NCBI GenBank assembly: GCA_003298465.1
Contig: QNGA01000005.1
Coordinates: forward strand, 124,001-188,000
Length of the DNA stretch: 64,000 nt
Origin: a halophilic archaeon
GTDB taxonomy: Archaea; Halobacteriota; Halobacteria; Halobacteriales; Haladaptataceae
Direction of reading: 5' to 3'
The stretch's first letter is position 1. Each line of letters begins with the position of its first letter. This document shows positions 42,118 to 52,467 of the stretch, one piece after another. The notes beneath the pieces are model-generated. The model saw only the letters and a program-made list of their open reading frames with translations. It was not told the DNA's origin and did not search any database. Made by a program: the position numbers and the translations under genes.

Positions 42118-43443
42118 TTATAGTTGGCCGTTCACATAGTGTGTTTTGAGTGAATGAAGGATAATTGCCGTAAAACAAGCGAAAATTCCGGCTAAAGTAA
42201 AGAAAGCTGACGTAATAGCAAGCCCTAGCGGAAATAGTCCGGTAGAAATATAGTTTGAAAACGTCCAGTAACCAAAACCTAAACCAGTAAAGGCGCTTAA
42301 GAATCCAGGAACTCCAAGCGAAAGAATCGGACGATCACGCTCAATCGTTTTCAAGAGATTACTTACAAGGATAAAACCATGTGAAATAGGGTTATGACTG
42401 CTTGCATCTTCGACATCGTAGTCAATAGTTGTTCCAACTTCCCTAATTTCATATTCGTTTTTATGAGCGTGATAGAGGATATCTGTGCTTGCATTCATAT
42501 GATCGCCAATACTCAAATCAGAAGCTAATGATTCAATAACCGGTTCTGTATATAAACGAAACCCGCTCTGTGTATCTCTAACTCGTGATTCTCTTCTAAT
42601 TACTCCCATACTAATATTAGTTAATATATTTACAACAGAAAGGCCTAATCGGCGGTATAGCGGCATCTCTGTTTCCGATCCAGCTGCAAACCGACTTCCA
42701 ATGACAATATCAGTGTCTGAACTTTGCTGCTTTTCTACTAGTTTCCGGATATCTGCTGCATCATGTTGACCGTCTCCATCAAGTATGACGAGATAATTCA
42801 CACCTCGACGATGCGCTTCCTGGAAGGTAGTCTTGATCGCAGCACCGTATCCGCTGTTCGTCTCATGCTCAACAACGAGAGCTCCTGCCTCACGTGCAAG
42901 GGTAGCCGTTTCGTCAGTACTCCCATCATCAACAACGAGTACACTATCAGCATGTTTGTTTGCATCTGCTACCACTTGACCAATCGTGTTCTCTTCATTG
43001 TAGGCGGGGATCGCTGCCAGTAATTCTTGAGACGCCTCTTCATCCGTTGTTGATTCTGTTTGTATTATTGCATCAACGCAATAGTCACTCTCTTCAAGTG
43101 CATGTTCACTTTGCGTGAAATCAATTTCGCCTGTTCCATCGTGGAAAATCAGTCCTGGTGCGGACAGTGCCTGTGCGGCAGAGGTAAGGGTTTGCCGGAG
43201 TTCTTCCGTTCCTGGGTCTTCAACTGGTGGGTTGATAGTTAAAGCACCGAGTTTGTCGGCAAATTGCATTCCATCCGTTTTTGGCTTGGCACTAGTAACT
43301 AAGACTGAATAGCCTTTGTCTACAGATCGGAGCACGAAGTGGGCAATTTCTGATTCATTTTCCTCAGTTACAACGATTCCAATTACAGGTTTCGTTACTT
43401 TTTGATCGTTTAATTCGGCGATCTGTTGGGTTGATTCGGACAT
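42118..43443 (-). CDS. GT2-family glycosyltransferase with extra N-terminal domain
   Basis: The product is 441 residues. A catalytic GT-A domain spans about 138-350: AIPAYNEENTIGQVV, VLVVDDGSTDETATLA, GYGAAIKTTF, and the DxD-type VILDGDGQHDA, with RVRDTQSGFRLY downstream. Two membrane helices close the chain (about 375-400 and 405-430). The first 135 residues form another alpha/beta domain (IGIVVTEENESEIAHFVLRS) that lacks a DxD and looks like a degenerate or regulatory module. The enzyme is of the dolichyl-phosphate sugar synthase type, as in AglJ-like steps. The sugar is unknown. Confidence 0.85.
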   Translation of the reverse strand: MSESTQQIAELNDQKVTKPVIGIVVTEENESEIAHFVLRSVDKGYSVLVTSAKPKTDGMQFADKLGALTINPPVEDPGTEELRQTLTSAAQALSAPGLIFHDGTGEIDFTQSEHALEESDYCVDAIIQTESTTDEEASQELLAAIPAYNEENTIGQVVADANKHADSVLVVDDGSTDETATLAREAGALVVEHETNSGYGAAIKTTFQEAHRRGVNYLVILDGDGQHDAADIRKLVEKQQSSDTDIVIGSRFAAGSETEMPLYRRLGLSVVNILTNISMGVIRRESRVRDTQSGFRLYTEPVIESLASDLSIGDHMNASTDILYHAHKNEYEIREVGTTIDYDVEDASSHNPISHGFILVSNLLKTIERDRPILSLGVPGFLSAFTGLGFGYWTFSNYISTGLFPLGLAITSAFFTLAGIFACFTAIILHSLKTHYVNGQL

Positions 43444-43746
43444 TTAGTTTACGTATAATTTTATTGGTATTTGGGCATCGGTTCTTAACTTATACGACTA
43501 CTATGTGCATTTATGTGGTTAAAGTTATCGCTATAGCTTGTTGGAAAGAGTAGTTCAACCACTTCCTTACGATGAATGGAAGGAGACTCATAAAAGATAC
43601 CAGCTTCTACTGTCGTAAATTAGTTTCTATCCCTATGGAAAGCAATAGAGCTAAGGAGGTAATAATTCGCACCACTTACATGGCAGGTGCTATCGAACAT
43701 AAAAGTATAAATAATATATGGGAGAATATATAATTAATGGCTACCA
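43444..43746. other. AT-rich intergenic region
   Basis: This is 303 bases between two minus-strand genes. No coding frame stands out. A purine-rich aaggaggtaat at about 43654-43664 looks like a ribosome-binding site but is not followed by an ORF. Confidence 0.4.
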
Positions 43747-45375
43747 TTAACATCTTTCCTTATTATCAATCAAAGGTGTGGTTATTGCGGTAGGATCCCT
43801 ACCTGTAGTTGTATACACCTTATTTCGAGAGCGTATAAATGATCTATATAGCTCCTGGCTTACCTCTGCTGGCGAAGATGGGAAGAGCTGTGCTCCAACT
43901 GTGACCCAGGAACGTTGCGAAATAACAGGGCAGATAGGCTTTGAACCATCACCACGTAACCATTGATACACTCCTCTTCGAGAACCAGTACTTTGTGTAA
44001 GGGTGTGATCCGAAGCTAGCTTAGTGATATGACCATCACTCGTCCAGTTATTAGCATGTTCTACTGCGAACGTAGCTGTTTCAAACTCTGTCTGCATCAC
44101 TAGCGGCTGTGCCGACGTTGCGTGTAGTCCACTAAATGCGAGTGGAGCACTAACGATAGAACAGACGATAATAATTACCGGAAGAATATTCTTTAGAGTA
44201 GATCTGCTGCCATTTCTGCTCAGTGAGATGGTCCCGATCCCAGCCAAAATGGCGAGAGCGATATGTAAGAATATCTGTCCACGAACTGCGAGATCTTGAT
44301 ACTGAACGGTAAGTCCTGCAGTCAAGGCAAATCCAATAAGAGATAGTGTACCAATGAGTAATGCAACAGTGGCATATCCCTCTATATGTGCTTGTACTAT
44401 GGAAGGAATTCCCCAGAATGCGACTATTCCGATAACAGCTATAGGCAGGATAAAAAGTACAGTGAATAAATTCCCGGTTGCTGTTCCTGGAAAAACCGGT
44501 GTGAAATAATTAATTATCACGAGACTACCTCCCACGAATAACATTCCTAATGAAATTTCACGCTGAAATCGTGGTTTACTTGTCAAAATGTAGGCCGTTG
44601 ATAGAAGAAGGACAATGACCCATGCCACAAAGAGACCTGGAACAGATGAAACTCGGCCGATCTCTTTCATTGACGAGGAAGTATAATAGATACCTGTATA
44701 TATCCAAAATCCAGCGACAAGAGTATTTAGCCTAAGTTTTGGTATACTTACAGAATCCTGAAGAGCCAATACCAACAACGAAACGGCACTGAATGCTCCA
44801 ACAATCGTACTGAGGTTATGGGTTAGAGGAAACAGAAAAAAGAGCAATCCAGTTAATAATATCCACGCTGGACGGGGTGACCACAACGCATGTGCAAATA
44901 CGTATAGACTTAGGATACTAAATAAATGGCCCACGCCTTCACTAGTCACCGCGGCTGATCGTCCGAGGAAAATACCTTCGGTTGCTAGCACTAAACCAGC
45001 AATCGCCGCCGCAATTTTTATATTATAACTAGCTTTCTGAAGACGTACTCCAATACGCTGCGTGATGACAACTACGAATAGACAAACAGTTCCGCCAATA
45101 CTCGCAGTGAAAATCTGCGCAATGTAGAGCGGTGTTACACCTGTAACTCGACTGGTAAGTGCGAGAAGCATTGTGAACACAGGAACATCTGCGTTAAAAT
45201 ACCCTTTAGAAAGCGGTAAATGATTGTAGCGCAGTGTTGTCCGTGCAAGAGCGGCAAATTTGATCCCATCGAGATTAAATGGTAATGGACTCCAGTAAAG
45301 CGGAATTGTCCTCATCGCGATCGCCACTAGAAAGACGGTGAGACCTATTAGAATGGGGGATCGGCGGTTAGTCAT
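43747..45375 (-). CDS. GT-C-like polytopic membrane glycosyltransferase
   Basis: The product is 542 residues from ATG 45375; an upstream TTG (45378) is unlikely. About 11-13 membrane helices are followed by an extracytoplasmic C-terminal domain (about 420-540). The first outer loop contains LPFNLDGIKFAALARTT, where a GT-C enzyme would place its catalytic Asp. An uncharged-helix core with LFFLFPLTHNLSTIVGAFS follows. It resembles Pmt/ArnT-like transferases and DUF2206-like proteins more than transporters. It overlaps the stop of a 51-aa ORF. Confidence 0.6.
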   Translation of the reverse strand: MTNRRSPILIGLTVFLVAIAMRTIPLYWSPLPFNLDGIKFAALARTTLRYNHLPLSKGYFNADVPVFTMLLALTSRVTGVTPLYIAQIFTASIGGTVCLFVVVITQRIGVRLQKASYNIKIAAAIAGLVLATEGIFLGRSAAVTSEGVGHLFSILSLYVFAHALWSPRPAWILLTGLLFFLFPLTHNLSTIVGAFSAVSLLVLALQDSVSIPKLRLNTLVAGFWIYTGIYYTSSSMKEIGRVSSVPGLFVAWVIVLLLSTAYILTSKPRFQREISLGMLFVGGSLVIINYFTPVFPGTATGNLFTVLFILPIAVIGIVAFWGIPSIVQAHIEGYATVALLIGTLSLIGFALTAGLTVQYQDLAVRGQIFLHIALAILAGIGTISLSRNGSRSTLKNILPVIIIVCSIVSAPLAFSGLHATSAQPLVMQTEFETATFAVEHANNWTSDGHITKLASDHTLTQSTGSRRGVYQWLRGDGSKPICPVISQRSWVTVGAQLFPSSPAEVSQELYRSFIRSRNKVYTTTGRDPTAITTPLIDNKERC

Positions 45376-45523
45376 CAAACCCCGTCCTTAGGCATTTCAC
45401 AATGATATATTTATTATCTCCACAAATAAAATAAGGTAAAAGCATAAATATGGAAACCAAAACAATAAGAGAAGCACTAGTGAGAATACAAATAGGTCCA
45501 GTAGTTGTATTTCTTACCTCCAT
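45368..45523 (-). CDS. 51-aa single-span membrane ORF overlapping the GT-C-like gene
   Basis: ATG 45523 reads MEVRNTTTGPICILTSASLI and then a hydrophobic stretch ending FMLLPYFICG, with a basic/acidic tail (KCLRTGFDD). The stop overlaps the start of the downstream gene by 8 bp, as in coupled genes. The frame is open further upstream to 45619 without features. It could be a real partner or a chance frame; no family. Confidence 0.35.
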   Translation of the reverse strand: MEVRNTTTGPICILTSASLIVLVSIFMLLPYFICGDNKYIIVKCLRTGFDD

Positions 45524-46318
45524 GTTTGGCAATAGCGTCAGAGTAGTCCTGGCTTTATATCCATCAGGATAATAAAATCTATGCCTTGGATGAACACAGC
45601 TATTTAAGGAAGTATGCATAAATATTTATAGATGTCTCTACATTGATAGAGAACGTCCTTAGGCCTCTTAGCATAATAATGAGCAAGTTCGCTAGCCAGG
45701 TGTTCAATAGGAGTAGCATCTACTTGTTGCATAGTAACGAACCAATAAAAATCCTTGGAACTTACTACATCAATTTATGACTGGGTCCAGCTTAAGGACA
45801 TCTACATTAAGGGGCATAACGATCGTTAGTTGATGGATTCTATTAAATCCTTTAATAAATAGTATAAAGGATATCCTTGATTAGAATGCATCGTCTCGTT
45901 CGTTGCTAAACCTTAGTCCGACCCCAGGGTTGTGGAGAAGCAGTTGGCATCAGTGGCTTCCTGTACTTTGAGCTCAGCAAGCTGGTTCTCAGTGATGTCT
46001 TCCTTATACTTGGTCTCCCTATTCGCTATTTCTTATCTAATAATCCACTGCTATACTGGTGTTTACATCGTTGCTCGCCGTCATGCTGTCGAAGTAAATT
46101 ACCTAAAGTGGTAGAATACAGTGAATAATTAATGCAATTGTGGATACTTGCTTGAATACCTTGTCACAGCTACCACTTATCTCCACTCAGAGCGAAGATG
46201 GAACCACGCATATTGAAGCGGGATTACACAGAATAGGGTATGACCCAAACCTATAATAAGATATTCAAAAGGAGTTGAACTAATTACAAATGGAGTAACT
46301 TTCGTCGAACTTGGGGTG
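45524..46318. other. Noncoding AT-rich gap
   Basis: Nearly 800 bases hold no confident gene. A + frame at 45932-46114 contains a hydrophobic stretch (SLYLVSLFAISYLIIHCY) with no family and may be the trace of a lost membrane gene. The rest is AT-rich with no repeat that I can see. Confidence 0.4.
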
Positions 46319-47767
46319 TTAGACGGAGTCAAGGATCATTTTATCACTTGGTGTAAATGCGATCTTCCAGCAGACGATGAGACAAACAATCCCTGATACA
46401 GCGCCAGTGATAACCATATCGACAATTGAGTTGTTGAACGTACCGCTAACAAATAGCATCGACGCTACTCCAACAATAACGACAGGCAAACCGTACAATG
46501 AATCTCTTGAAACGGGTTTGATGTCCAGTAGGAAATGGAGTTCGAATACACGAAGCAGATTCAAGACCGAGACAGAGACAGTAGTCGCGGCTGCAGCACC
46601 GATGATTCCGTAACGTGCAACGCCAATCACGTTGAGACAGAGATTGAGGATACTCACGATAACTATGTTAGTCGTCTCTAAGCGTTCCTGATCAATCATA
46701 GAGAGCAAGTAACCGCACGGCCCGACCATAGAGAGAATGACACGGCCTACGATGAGAACGAACAGGATCTCTGTGGCCGCCTCAAATGAAGTTCCAAATA
46801 TTGAGAGGATCTCTTGGGCGTATATTCCCATAAACGCTGCTGCAAGAAATGTTAGGCTTGCCACCCATTTAACAACGGATTGGTACATCTGCTCTAATAC
46901 ATCAAGTGTTCCCTGTTGATAGAGATCAGAGGCAACGCTTGGGAAAATAGCGTTCACTGAAATGAGTGCGAACGAAAGAAGTACCGCAGTTTGAAATGCT
47001 GCTTCGTAATGCCCAACTGCGGCATCAGATTCAAAAAAACCGATAACGAGAACGTCTGTCCAAATCATTACATGGTTTGCAATCCCTGCAAACATGACAG
47101 TCACAGAATATTTGTATATGGTTTTAGTTTCAAATGTTGGGGTGAAGGAACGGATAGAGGGAAGTAGACTATAAAGATAGTATATGCCAAGGCCTGCACT
47201 AAGAACAAGTGCGAGGAAATATCCAATAGCAAATGAATTCAACGTCTGCCATACAAGTATCGCGATGCCACCGAAGAGGAAGGTGGAACCAGCGTATCCA
47301 ATATCCCGAATGTATACTGCATATTTTGTCTCTTTGAATCCTCTTGTTGCTGCCTCAAGCACGTGAATAAGTGCGAACAATGGTATACCAAAAAGGAAAA
47401 TACGAATCACGCCGCCTCCATTTGTACCCAACTTCTCCACTATCCAGGGATAGAGAATATAGAGGGTAGCTGCAATTAACGATCCGACAATGAGAGGAGT
47501 AGCAATAGCGAGAAGACTGAGTCCGAAAAGTCGGTCCTGGTTCTCCTCATGCAATAACATTGGAATGAACTTCTGGACAGTCACATTCATACCAAGCTGC
47601 GATGCTCGTCCTCCTATCTCAAGAAATACGAGCGCAAGAGAATAGACCCCAAGCGCGGCTGCTCCAAGTTCCTGCGCAATAAGAACTAACAATCCGTACT
47701 CCCCGCATCGCCGGAGTAACTTCCCAGTGAAAGCTATTGATGCGAGTGAAGTAATGCTATTTTTCAC
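46319..47767 (-). CDS. Oligosaccharide flippase (Wzx/MATE type)
   Basis: The product is 482 residues with about 12-14 membrane helices in a MATE/Wzx-like pattern: N-terminal SITSLASIAFTGKLLRRCGE, LGAAALGVYSLALVFLEIG, then regular helix pairs and KPVSRDSLYGLPVVIVG in the last third. It is similar to archaeal flippases that translocate dolichyl-phosphate-linked glycans (Agl15-like). It belongs to the surface-glycan cluster. It stands between intergenic gaps, divergent from the sulfatase gene. Confidence 0.85.
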   Translation of the reverse strand: MKNSITSLASIAFTGKLLRRCGEYGLLVLIAQELGAAALGVYSLALVFLEIGGRASQLGMNVTVQKFIPMLLHEENQDRLFGLSLLAIATPLIVGSLIAATLYILYPWIVEKLGTNGGGVIRIFLFGIPLFALIHVLEAATRGFKETKYAVYIRDIGYAGSTFLFGGIAILVWQTLNSFAIGYFLALVLSAGLGIYYLYSLLPSIRSFTPTFETKTIYKYSVTVMFAGIANHVMIWTDVLVIGFFESDAAVGHYEAAFQTAVLLSFALISVNAIFPSVASDLYQQGTLDVLEQMYQSVVKWVASLTFLAAAFMGIYAQEILSIFGTSFEAATEILFVLIVGRVILSMVGPCGYLLSMIDQERLETTNIVIVSILNLCLNVIGVARYGIIGAAAATTVSVSVLNLLRVFELHFLLDIKPVSRDSLYGLPVVIVGVASMLFVSGTFNNSIVDMVITGAVSGIVCLIVCWKIAFTPSDKMILDSV

Positions 47768-47977
47768 TGAGCTCTCTTTATCCGGCTTAGTAATTAATGC
47801 TGTCCCTCTTAGATGGATTTTAAGTAATTATAAACATATACGAATACGGTTTTAGGGATAAACCAATTCATCGGATATTAGTGCTGATGAAACTGAAACT
47901 ATCCTTAGTCATAGTGAGCAAAAGATAAACAAACTATAGGAACCGTCAAGTGGTTACAAATAGTATCTACACCAAGG

Positions 47978-49369
47978 ATGAAACAAAACATTATTCTTTT
48001 AGTATTAGATTCGGTTAGGAAGGATTTTTTCGATGAATATGCAGTACGAATCAAGGCACGCTCGGACTATTCGTTTAAAGAGTGCAGGGCTGCGAGTTCG
48101 TGGAGTGCACCGAGTCATGCAAGTATGTTTACTGGCCTACTTCCACACGAACATGGTGTCAGTACATACAATCGTAAGATGGGGTCGCTCACTGACTACG
48201 AAACTATTTGCGACTTGCTTCAGGGCTACCACACAGTCGGATACAGTGCAAATATGTATGCTAGCCCGGCATATGGTTTCGATTCGGAGTTCGACTCCTT
48301 TATCGAAGTCCCTCGTTACCAAAGGTATCCCGAGGCTCTAAACGCCGTGTCCTACTTCCATAAATCCGATAAGGAGGGATTAGATCTTTACATGGATTAT
48401 CTACAAGAATCAATCTCAAATGAATATCCAATCAAGAGTCTTATCAATGGGTCACTGGCACAGCTGAAACAATTAGCAATGGAACAGCCCATTCCAGATC
48501 CAGTCGATGATGGAGCAAAATTGATGATTCGTGAAATACGCGAAACACTGCGAACTGCAACAGAACCGACGTTCGTCTTCGCAAATTTCATGGAGAGTCA
48601 TGAACCCTTCGGACATATTTGGGGACTGGATAAATCAATCCACGGTGTTCCAAGCTCATGGACGTCGGCAAGCGCAGACCGTTGGGATTTGATCTATGAT
48701 CAAGATCTCTACGACGACCATGTTTCCCGACTAAAGGGTCTATATGCCGCAAATATCGATTATCTTGACCGACTTATCGCGTCTCTCATCGACTCTCTAT
48801 CTAATATGGAGCGTGAAACTACCATTATCGTCACTGCCGATCACGGTGAAAATCTCGGCAATTATACTGACGACGAGCTTTTCGGTCACACAAGTAGCCT
48901 CTCTGATGGGTTATTACATGTTCCACTAGAAGTCATTAATTTGGACCGTTCTGCAACTATTTCTGAATACATTTCTCATCTCCAACTTCCAAAATTTATA
49001 GAAAATATTTCTAATGGAGAAGACGATATTCCAACCTCTGAATGTATCTTTTCAGAAGTACTTGGTATGGCACCCGGACCCCAGCCTCCAGAAGACCAAA
49101 CATACTGGAAGCGGGGCATCAGATGCGCATACAGTGACGAAAGGAAGTATGAATGGGATTCCCTTGGAAATAAGCGCGAGTTTACCGTTCCGAAAGGAAC
49201 CCCGAATCATCAAAAGCAAATTGATGAACTAGAAACTATTCCCGAATGGGCAAGAGACGGTTTCAAGAACACGATCTCAAAGGCAGTATCGGAGGCAGAA
49301 AAAGAGGAAACTACTACGGAAGTCGATGCGGCGACAGAGGCACGGCTGAACGACTTAGGGTATATGTGA
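47978..49369 (+). CDS. Sulfatase-fold enzyme
   Basis: The product is 463 residues. The alkaline phosphatase-type metal Asp lies in NIILLVLDSVRKDFF. The formylglycine region reads ASSWSAPSHASMFTG, where the modified residue would be Ser and the usual Arg is absent. The second metal site is in TTIIVTADHGENLG. The ending is EARLNDLGYM. Archaeal enzymes of this type may act as sulfatases, phosphatases or phosphodiesterases on surface glycans. The gene is divergent from the flippase and convergent with the next enzyme. Confidence 0.8.
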   Translation: MKQNIILLVLDSVRKDFFDEYAVRIKARSDYSFKECRAASSWSAPSHASMFTGLLPHEHGVSTYNRKMGSLTDYETICDLLQGYHTVGYSANMYASPAYGFDSEFDSFIEVPRYQRYPEALNAVSYFHKSDKEGLDLYMDYLQESISNEYPIKSLINGSLAQLKQLAMEQPIPDPVDDGAKLMIREIRETLRTATEPTFVFANFMESHEPFGHIWGLDKSIHGVPSSWTSASADRWDLIYDQDLYDDHVSRLKGLYAANIDYLDRLIASLIDSLSNMERETTIIVTADHGENLGNYTDDELFGHTSSLSDGLLHVPLEVINLDRSATISEYISHLQLPKFIENISNGEDDIPTSECIFSEVLGMAPGPQPPEDQTYWKRGIRCAYSDERKYEWDSLGNKREFTVPKGTPNHQKQIDELETIPEWARDGFKNTISKAVSEAEKEETTTEVDAATEARLNDLGYM

Positions 49370-49432
49370 GAGACTATTTCAGATAAAGAGTTACAGATTC
49401 TATCTGAATTCTAGTATATAGCTACTCAACTA

Positions 49433-50389
49433 TCAGACGTAACCTAAGTCACTGAGTCGATCTTTGATTACATCCTGATCGGTCGCTGTACTTTCTGCCG
49501 GCGATTCCGTAGTGATTTCGCGGCGCTTCTCAAACGGATATGCTGCCCATGGGACTTCTATTAATTCAGGAACCGGGAGTCTGTTTGGATGACCGTATAG
49601 TTTAACAGGAAGGGGGGAAACTCGTTCACCAACTAGATTACCATGATCTGCGGTAATGACAGATTTTCCATTAAGAGTAGTAATGAGGGATTTTACATGT
49701 GGTGCAACAAGTTCGAGATTTTCTCGATATGCGCTCCAGACCTCTTCAACTGTTGCCTCAGCGAATCCAAACTGAAGTTGCGACCAAATGGCATATTTAC
49801 TGTTTCCCTCTTCTTCTTGGTCAACATTTTTACCTTTATTCATCCCTTTATGATCAACCTGTCGGCCTTTCTCTCCAATAAACGGAAAATGCGGTTGCAT
49901 GAAATGGATAATAAGTCGTTTGTTAGGAAACTGATTATGTGCCTTGATGGCCGCTTCGACCATAGTTTCTGGACGAGCAGTTTTAAGTTGTTCATCCCAC
50001 CCACTATTATAGACGTCAACGATTTCATGGAATATCTTCTTCCCGACGAGTCGTTCGGTGAAAGGATTTGACGAAACATACACTGTATCATGGAGCGTTT
50101 TTCCCTGGAAATTTTTCTCCATGAATTCGACGCTTCCGCTTCCGCGCGATTGCACTTTATTTGTAGGGACATTAAACGCTTCGGAGTCGACAAACATATC
50201 GTAGCGGCATGCATCGAGAATAAGGAGATTATCCCAATCTTGTTCCATAATATCGACTCCCTTCATTTTCTTCATCCGGTGATAATACTGTTGGTTCAGT
50301 CGCATTCCCCAACGAGCTACTTCTCCACGGAGTATATTCGGGGATTTAAGGACGCGAACAAAGTTTTCTAAGTTATATTTCTCGCGCAT
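49433..50389 (-). CDS. Alkaline-phosphatase-fold (sulfatase-like) enzyme
   Basis: The product is 318 residues, short for the superfamily. Metal-ligand motifs are visible at NLLILDACRYDMFVD (about 54-68) and SVITADHGN (about 250-258). QPHFPFIGEKGR sits where a substrate-binding loop would be. The tail IKDRLSDLGYV is shared with two neighbours. The Ser/Thr nucleophile usually ends the segment after the first Asp, but here no obvious S/T-P-S-H motif is found, so catalysis may differ. It lies in the glycan cluster with unknown substrate. Confidence 0.65.
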   Translation of the reverse strand: MREKYNLENFVRVLKSPNILRGEVARWGMRLNQQYYHRMKKMKGVDIMEQDWDNLLILDACRYDMFVDSEAFNVPTNKVQSRGSGSVEFMEKNFQGKTLHDTVYVSSNPFTERLVGKKIFHEIVDVYNSGWDEQLKTARPETMVEAAIKAHNQFPNKRLIIHFMQPHFPFIGEKGRQVDHKGMNKGKNVDQEEEGNSKYAIWSQLQFGFAEATVEEVWSAYRENLELVAPHVKSLITTLNGKSVITADHGNLVGERVSPLPVKLYGHPNRLPVPELIEVPWAAYPFEKRREITTESPAESTATDQDVIKDRLSDLGYV

Positions 50390-50660
50390 GGCTTCAGATC
50401 TGTTCTATTCATTTATAAAAGCACTGAATATCTATAAATATCAAATTAAAAATAACATGATGGAACCAGCTATAATATTGACGCAAAATTCCAGAATTTT
50501 TATTGCGGTATTGATCCAAGCAACTGTTCTCCAAGAGGACTGAAATCAACAATATAATCCATTAGGTTTTCATAAAGGGACAATGTTGCCATCCTTCTAC
50601 TTGACCAAATAGCTTATTCACGATATTACGGCAGTGCTCGAGCTTTATGTCAATTAGACT
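50390..50660. other. Intergenic region
   Basis: 271 bases of AT-rich DNA downstream of glmS. I see no gene. The sequence aaatatcaaattaaaaataac near 50437-50456 may act as the promoter for the enzyme at 50389. Confidence 0.35.
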
Positions 50661-52463
50661 TTATTCTACTGTAACACTTTTTGCAAGATTACGCGGCTTG
50701 TCAATAGCACGATCTTTGACATTTGCGATATGGTAGGCAAATAGTTGAAGATAAACATTCGCAAGTACAGGTGTTAAATCTCCTAAATTAGGTAGACCAA
50801 GAAATGTATCGACTGTTTTACCCGTATCTCCTCTAATACCAATACCAATGATTGGCGCTTCACGTGCTTGAACCTCTTTAATGTTCTTTGCCATCTCATC
50901 AGGCTCAGATCCAGGGGTAAGAAGTGCGATCACTGGAGTCTGTTCGGTGACAAGCGCTAACGGACCATGCTTAAGTTCACCGCCAGGGAAACCCTCTGCG
51001 TGATCGTACGAGATTTCTTTGAGCTTCAGAGCACCTTCCAGTGCAACAGGATGCCCCAGTCGGCGGCCGATGTAGAAGAAGGCATCACTATTGGCGAATC
51101 GTTCTGCTAGACGGCGGACTTGCGACTCGCCATCCAACACGGTCTGGATCGCCTCAGGAAGGTCATGCAGATTCTTTAGGAGTTCCGTGGCGGTTTCGGA
51201 TTCAAGCTCGTCTCGCTGTCGTCCAAGATGGATTGTGAACAGCGTCAGCGTCACAACCTGAGAAGCAAAGGTCTTCGTTGCGGCTACGCCGATCTCGGGA
51301 CCGGCCCGGATATAGAGCGTCTGGTCAACTTCCCGGGTTACCGTCGAGCCAACAGTGTTCGTCACAGCGAGTGTTCGAGCACCAGAGTCCACCGCCATGC
51401 GGAGTGCTTGCAGCGTATCAGCTGTTTCACCACTCTGCGTAACCGCAATGACGAGTGTCTCCCAGGGATCGTAGCTTGTCCGGTACTCGTATTCGCTCGC
51501 AACGTGTACCGTCACTCGGAGATTAGTATGGGTCTCAAGCAGCTCGGCTGCATAGCGGGCGGCATAATTCGAGGTGCCACAGGCAACGATCTGGATTTCC
51601 TGGATGGATTTCCAATACTCGATCGGTGCATCGATGTCAAGGTCGACATCACCCGTGAGTGAGTCAATCCGTCCAGACAGCGACTGTCGAACGGCATGTG
51701 GCTGTTCATGAATTTCCTTGTGCATGTAGTGCTCATAGCCGCTTTTCTCAGCGGCATCTGCATCCCAGTCAACGGTCTGTCGATCACGCTCAACCACTGC
51801 GCCATCATTCGCGATCGACAAATTGTCTTCAGTGAGATGGGCGACATCGCCATCTTCAAGAAAGGTGACCGTCCGCGTCTGTTCGACGAAGGCCGTGATA
51901 TCGCTCGCGAGGAATTTCGCAGTATCAGTGTGGCCAACAACGAGTGGACTGTCTTGGCGTGCAGCAACAATTCCATCGTAGCCGGCGACAGCAACAGCGA
52001 TCGCGAAACTACCCTCAAGCTTCTCAACGACGTTCCTGACTGCTTTCGGAAGGTCAGTGTCACCTACTAGTTCTTCCTCAAGAAGGTGGGCAATGACCTC
52101 GGAGTCGGTATCGCTGGTGAATTCGTGCGTTAGTTCGAGGTCACGCTTATGGTCTTCGTAGTTGCTGATGATCCCGTTATGCACGATCGATATTTCGCCA
52201 TGGCAGTCGGTGTGGGGATGGGCGTTTTCGTCGGTGGGTGGCCCGTGGGTACTCCAGCGAGTATGCCCGATACCACATGTTGCTTCTGTTGTGGAGGGGA
52301 GTGAGAGGTCCTCAATCTGGCCGCTTTGTTTGTTGACCTGCAGCGTTCCATCAAGCAGAGCAACGCCGACGGAATCGTAGCCGCGATATTCCAGGTTTTT
52401 CAATGAATCTGCGAGAAAGCTTGAACAGTCCTCTGTCCCAACGTATCCTGTTATGCCACACAT
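50661..52463 (-). CDS. glmS: Glutamine-fructose-6-phosphate aminotransferase
   Basis: The product is 600 residues and complete. The glutaminase domain starts MCGITGYVG with the N-terminal Cys2 nucleophile, and has GIGHTRWSTHGPP and HTDCHGEISIVHNG. The two SIS isomerase domains show QIVACGTSNYAARYAAELLE, VIAVTQSGETADTLQALRMA and VALEGALKLKEISYDHAEGF. The end is LAKSVTVE. It makes glucosamine-6-phosphate for amino-sugar nucleotides used in surface glycans. The ATG is four bases past the stop of the GlmU-like gene, so both are translated from one transcript. Confidence 0.95.
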   Translation of the reverse strand: MCGITGYVGTEDCSSFLADSLKNLEYRGYDSVGVALLDGTLQVNKQSGQIEDLSLPSTTEATCGIGHTRWSTHGPPTDENAHPHTDCHGEISIVHNGIISNYEDHKRDLELTHEFTSDTDSEVIAHLLEEELVGDTDLPKAVRNVVEKLEGSFAIAVAVAGYDGIVAARQDSPLVVGHTDTAKFLASDITAFVEQTRTVTFLEDGDVAHLTEDNLSIANDGAVVERDRQTVDWDADAAEKSGYEHYMHKEIHEQPHAVRQSLSGRIDSLTGDVDLDIDAPIEYWKSIQEIQIVACGTSNYAARYAAELLETHTNLRVTVHVASEYEYRTSYDPWETLVIAVTQSGETADTLQALRMAVDSGARTLAVTNTVGSTVTREVDQTLYIRAGPEIGVAATKTFASQVVTLTLFTIHLGRQRDELESETATELLKNLHDLPEAIQTVLDGESQVRRLAERFANSDAFFYIGRRLGHPVALEGALKLKEISYDHAEGFPGGELKHGPLALVTEQTPVIALLTPGSEPDEMAKNIKEVQAREAPIIGIGIRGDTGKTVDTFLGLPNLGDLTPVLANVYLQLFAYHIANVKDRAIDKPRNLAKSVTVE

Positions 52464-52467
52464 TGTA

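Noticed and set aside
45932..46114. 60-codon hydrophobic + strand frame
   Set aside because: It has no family or ribosome-binding context, and the surrounding DNA is AT-rich noncoding.
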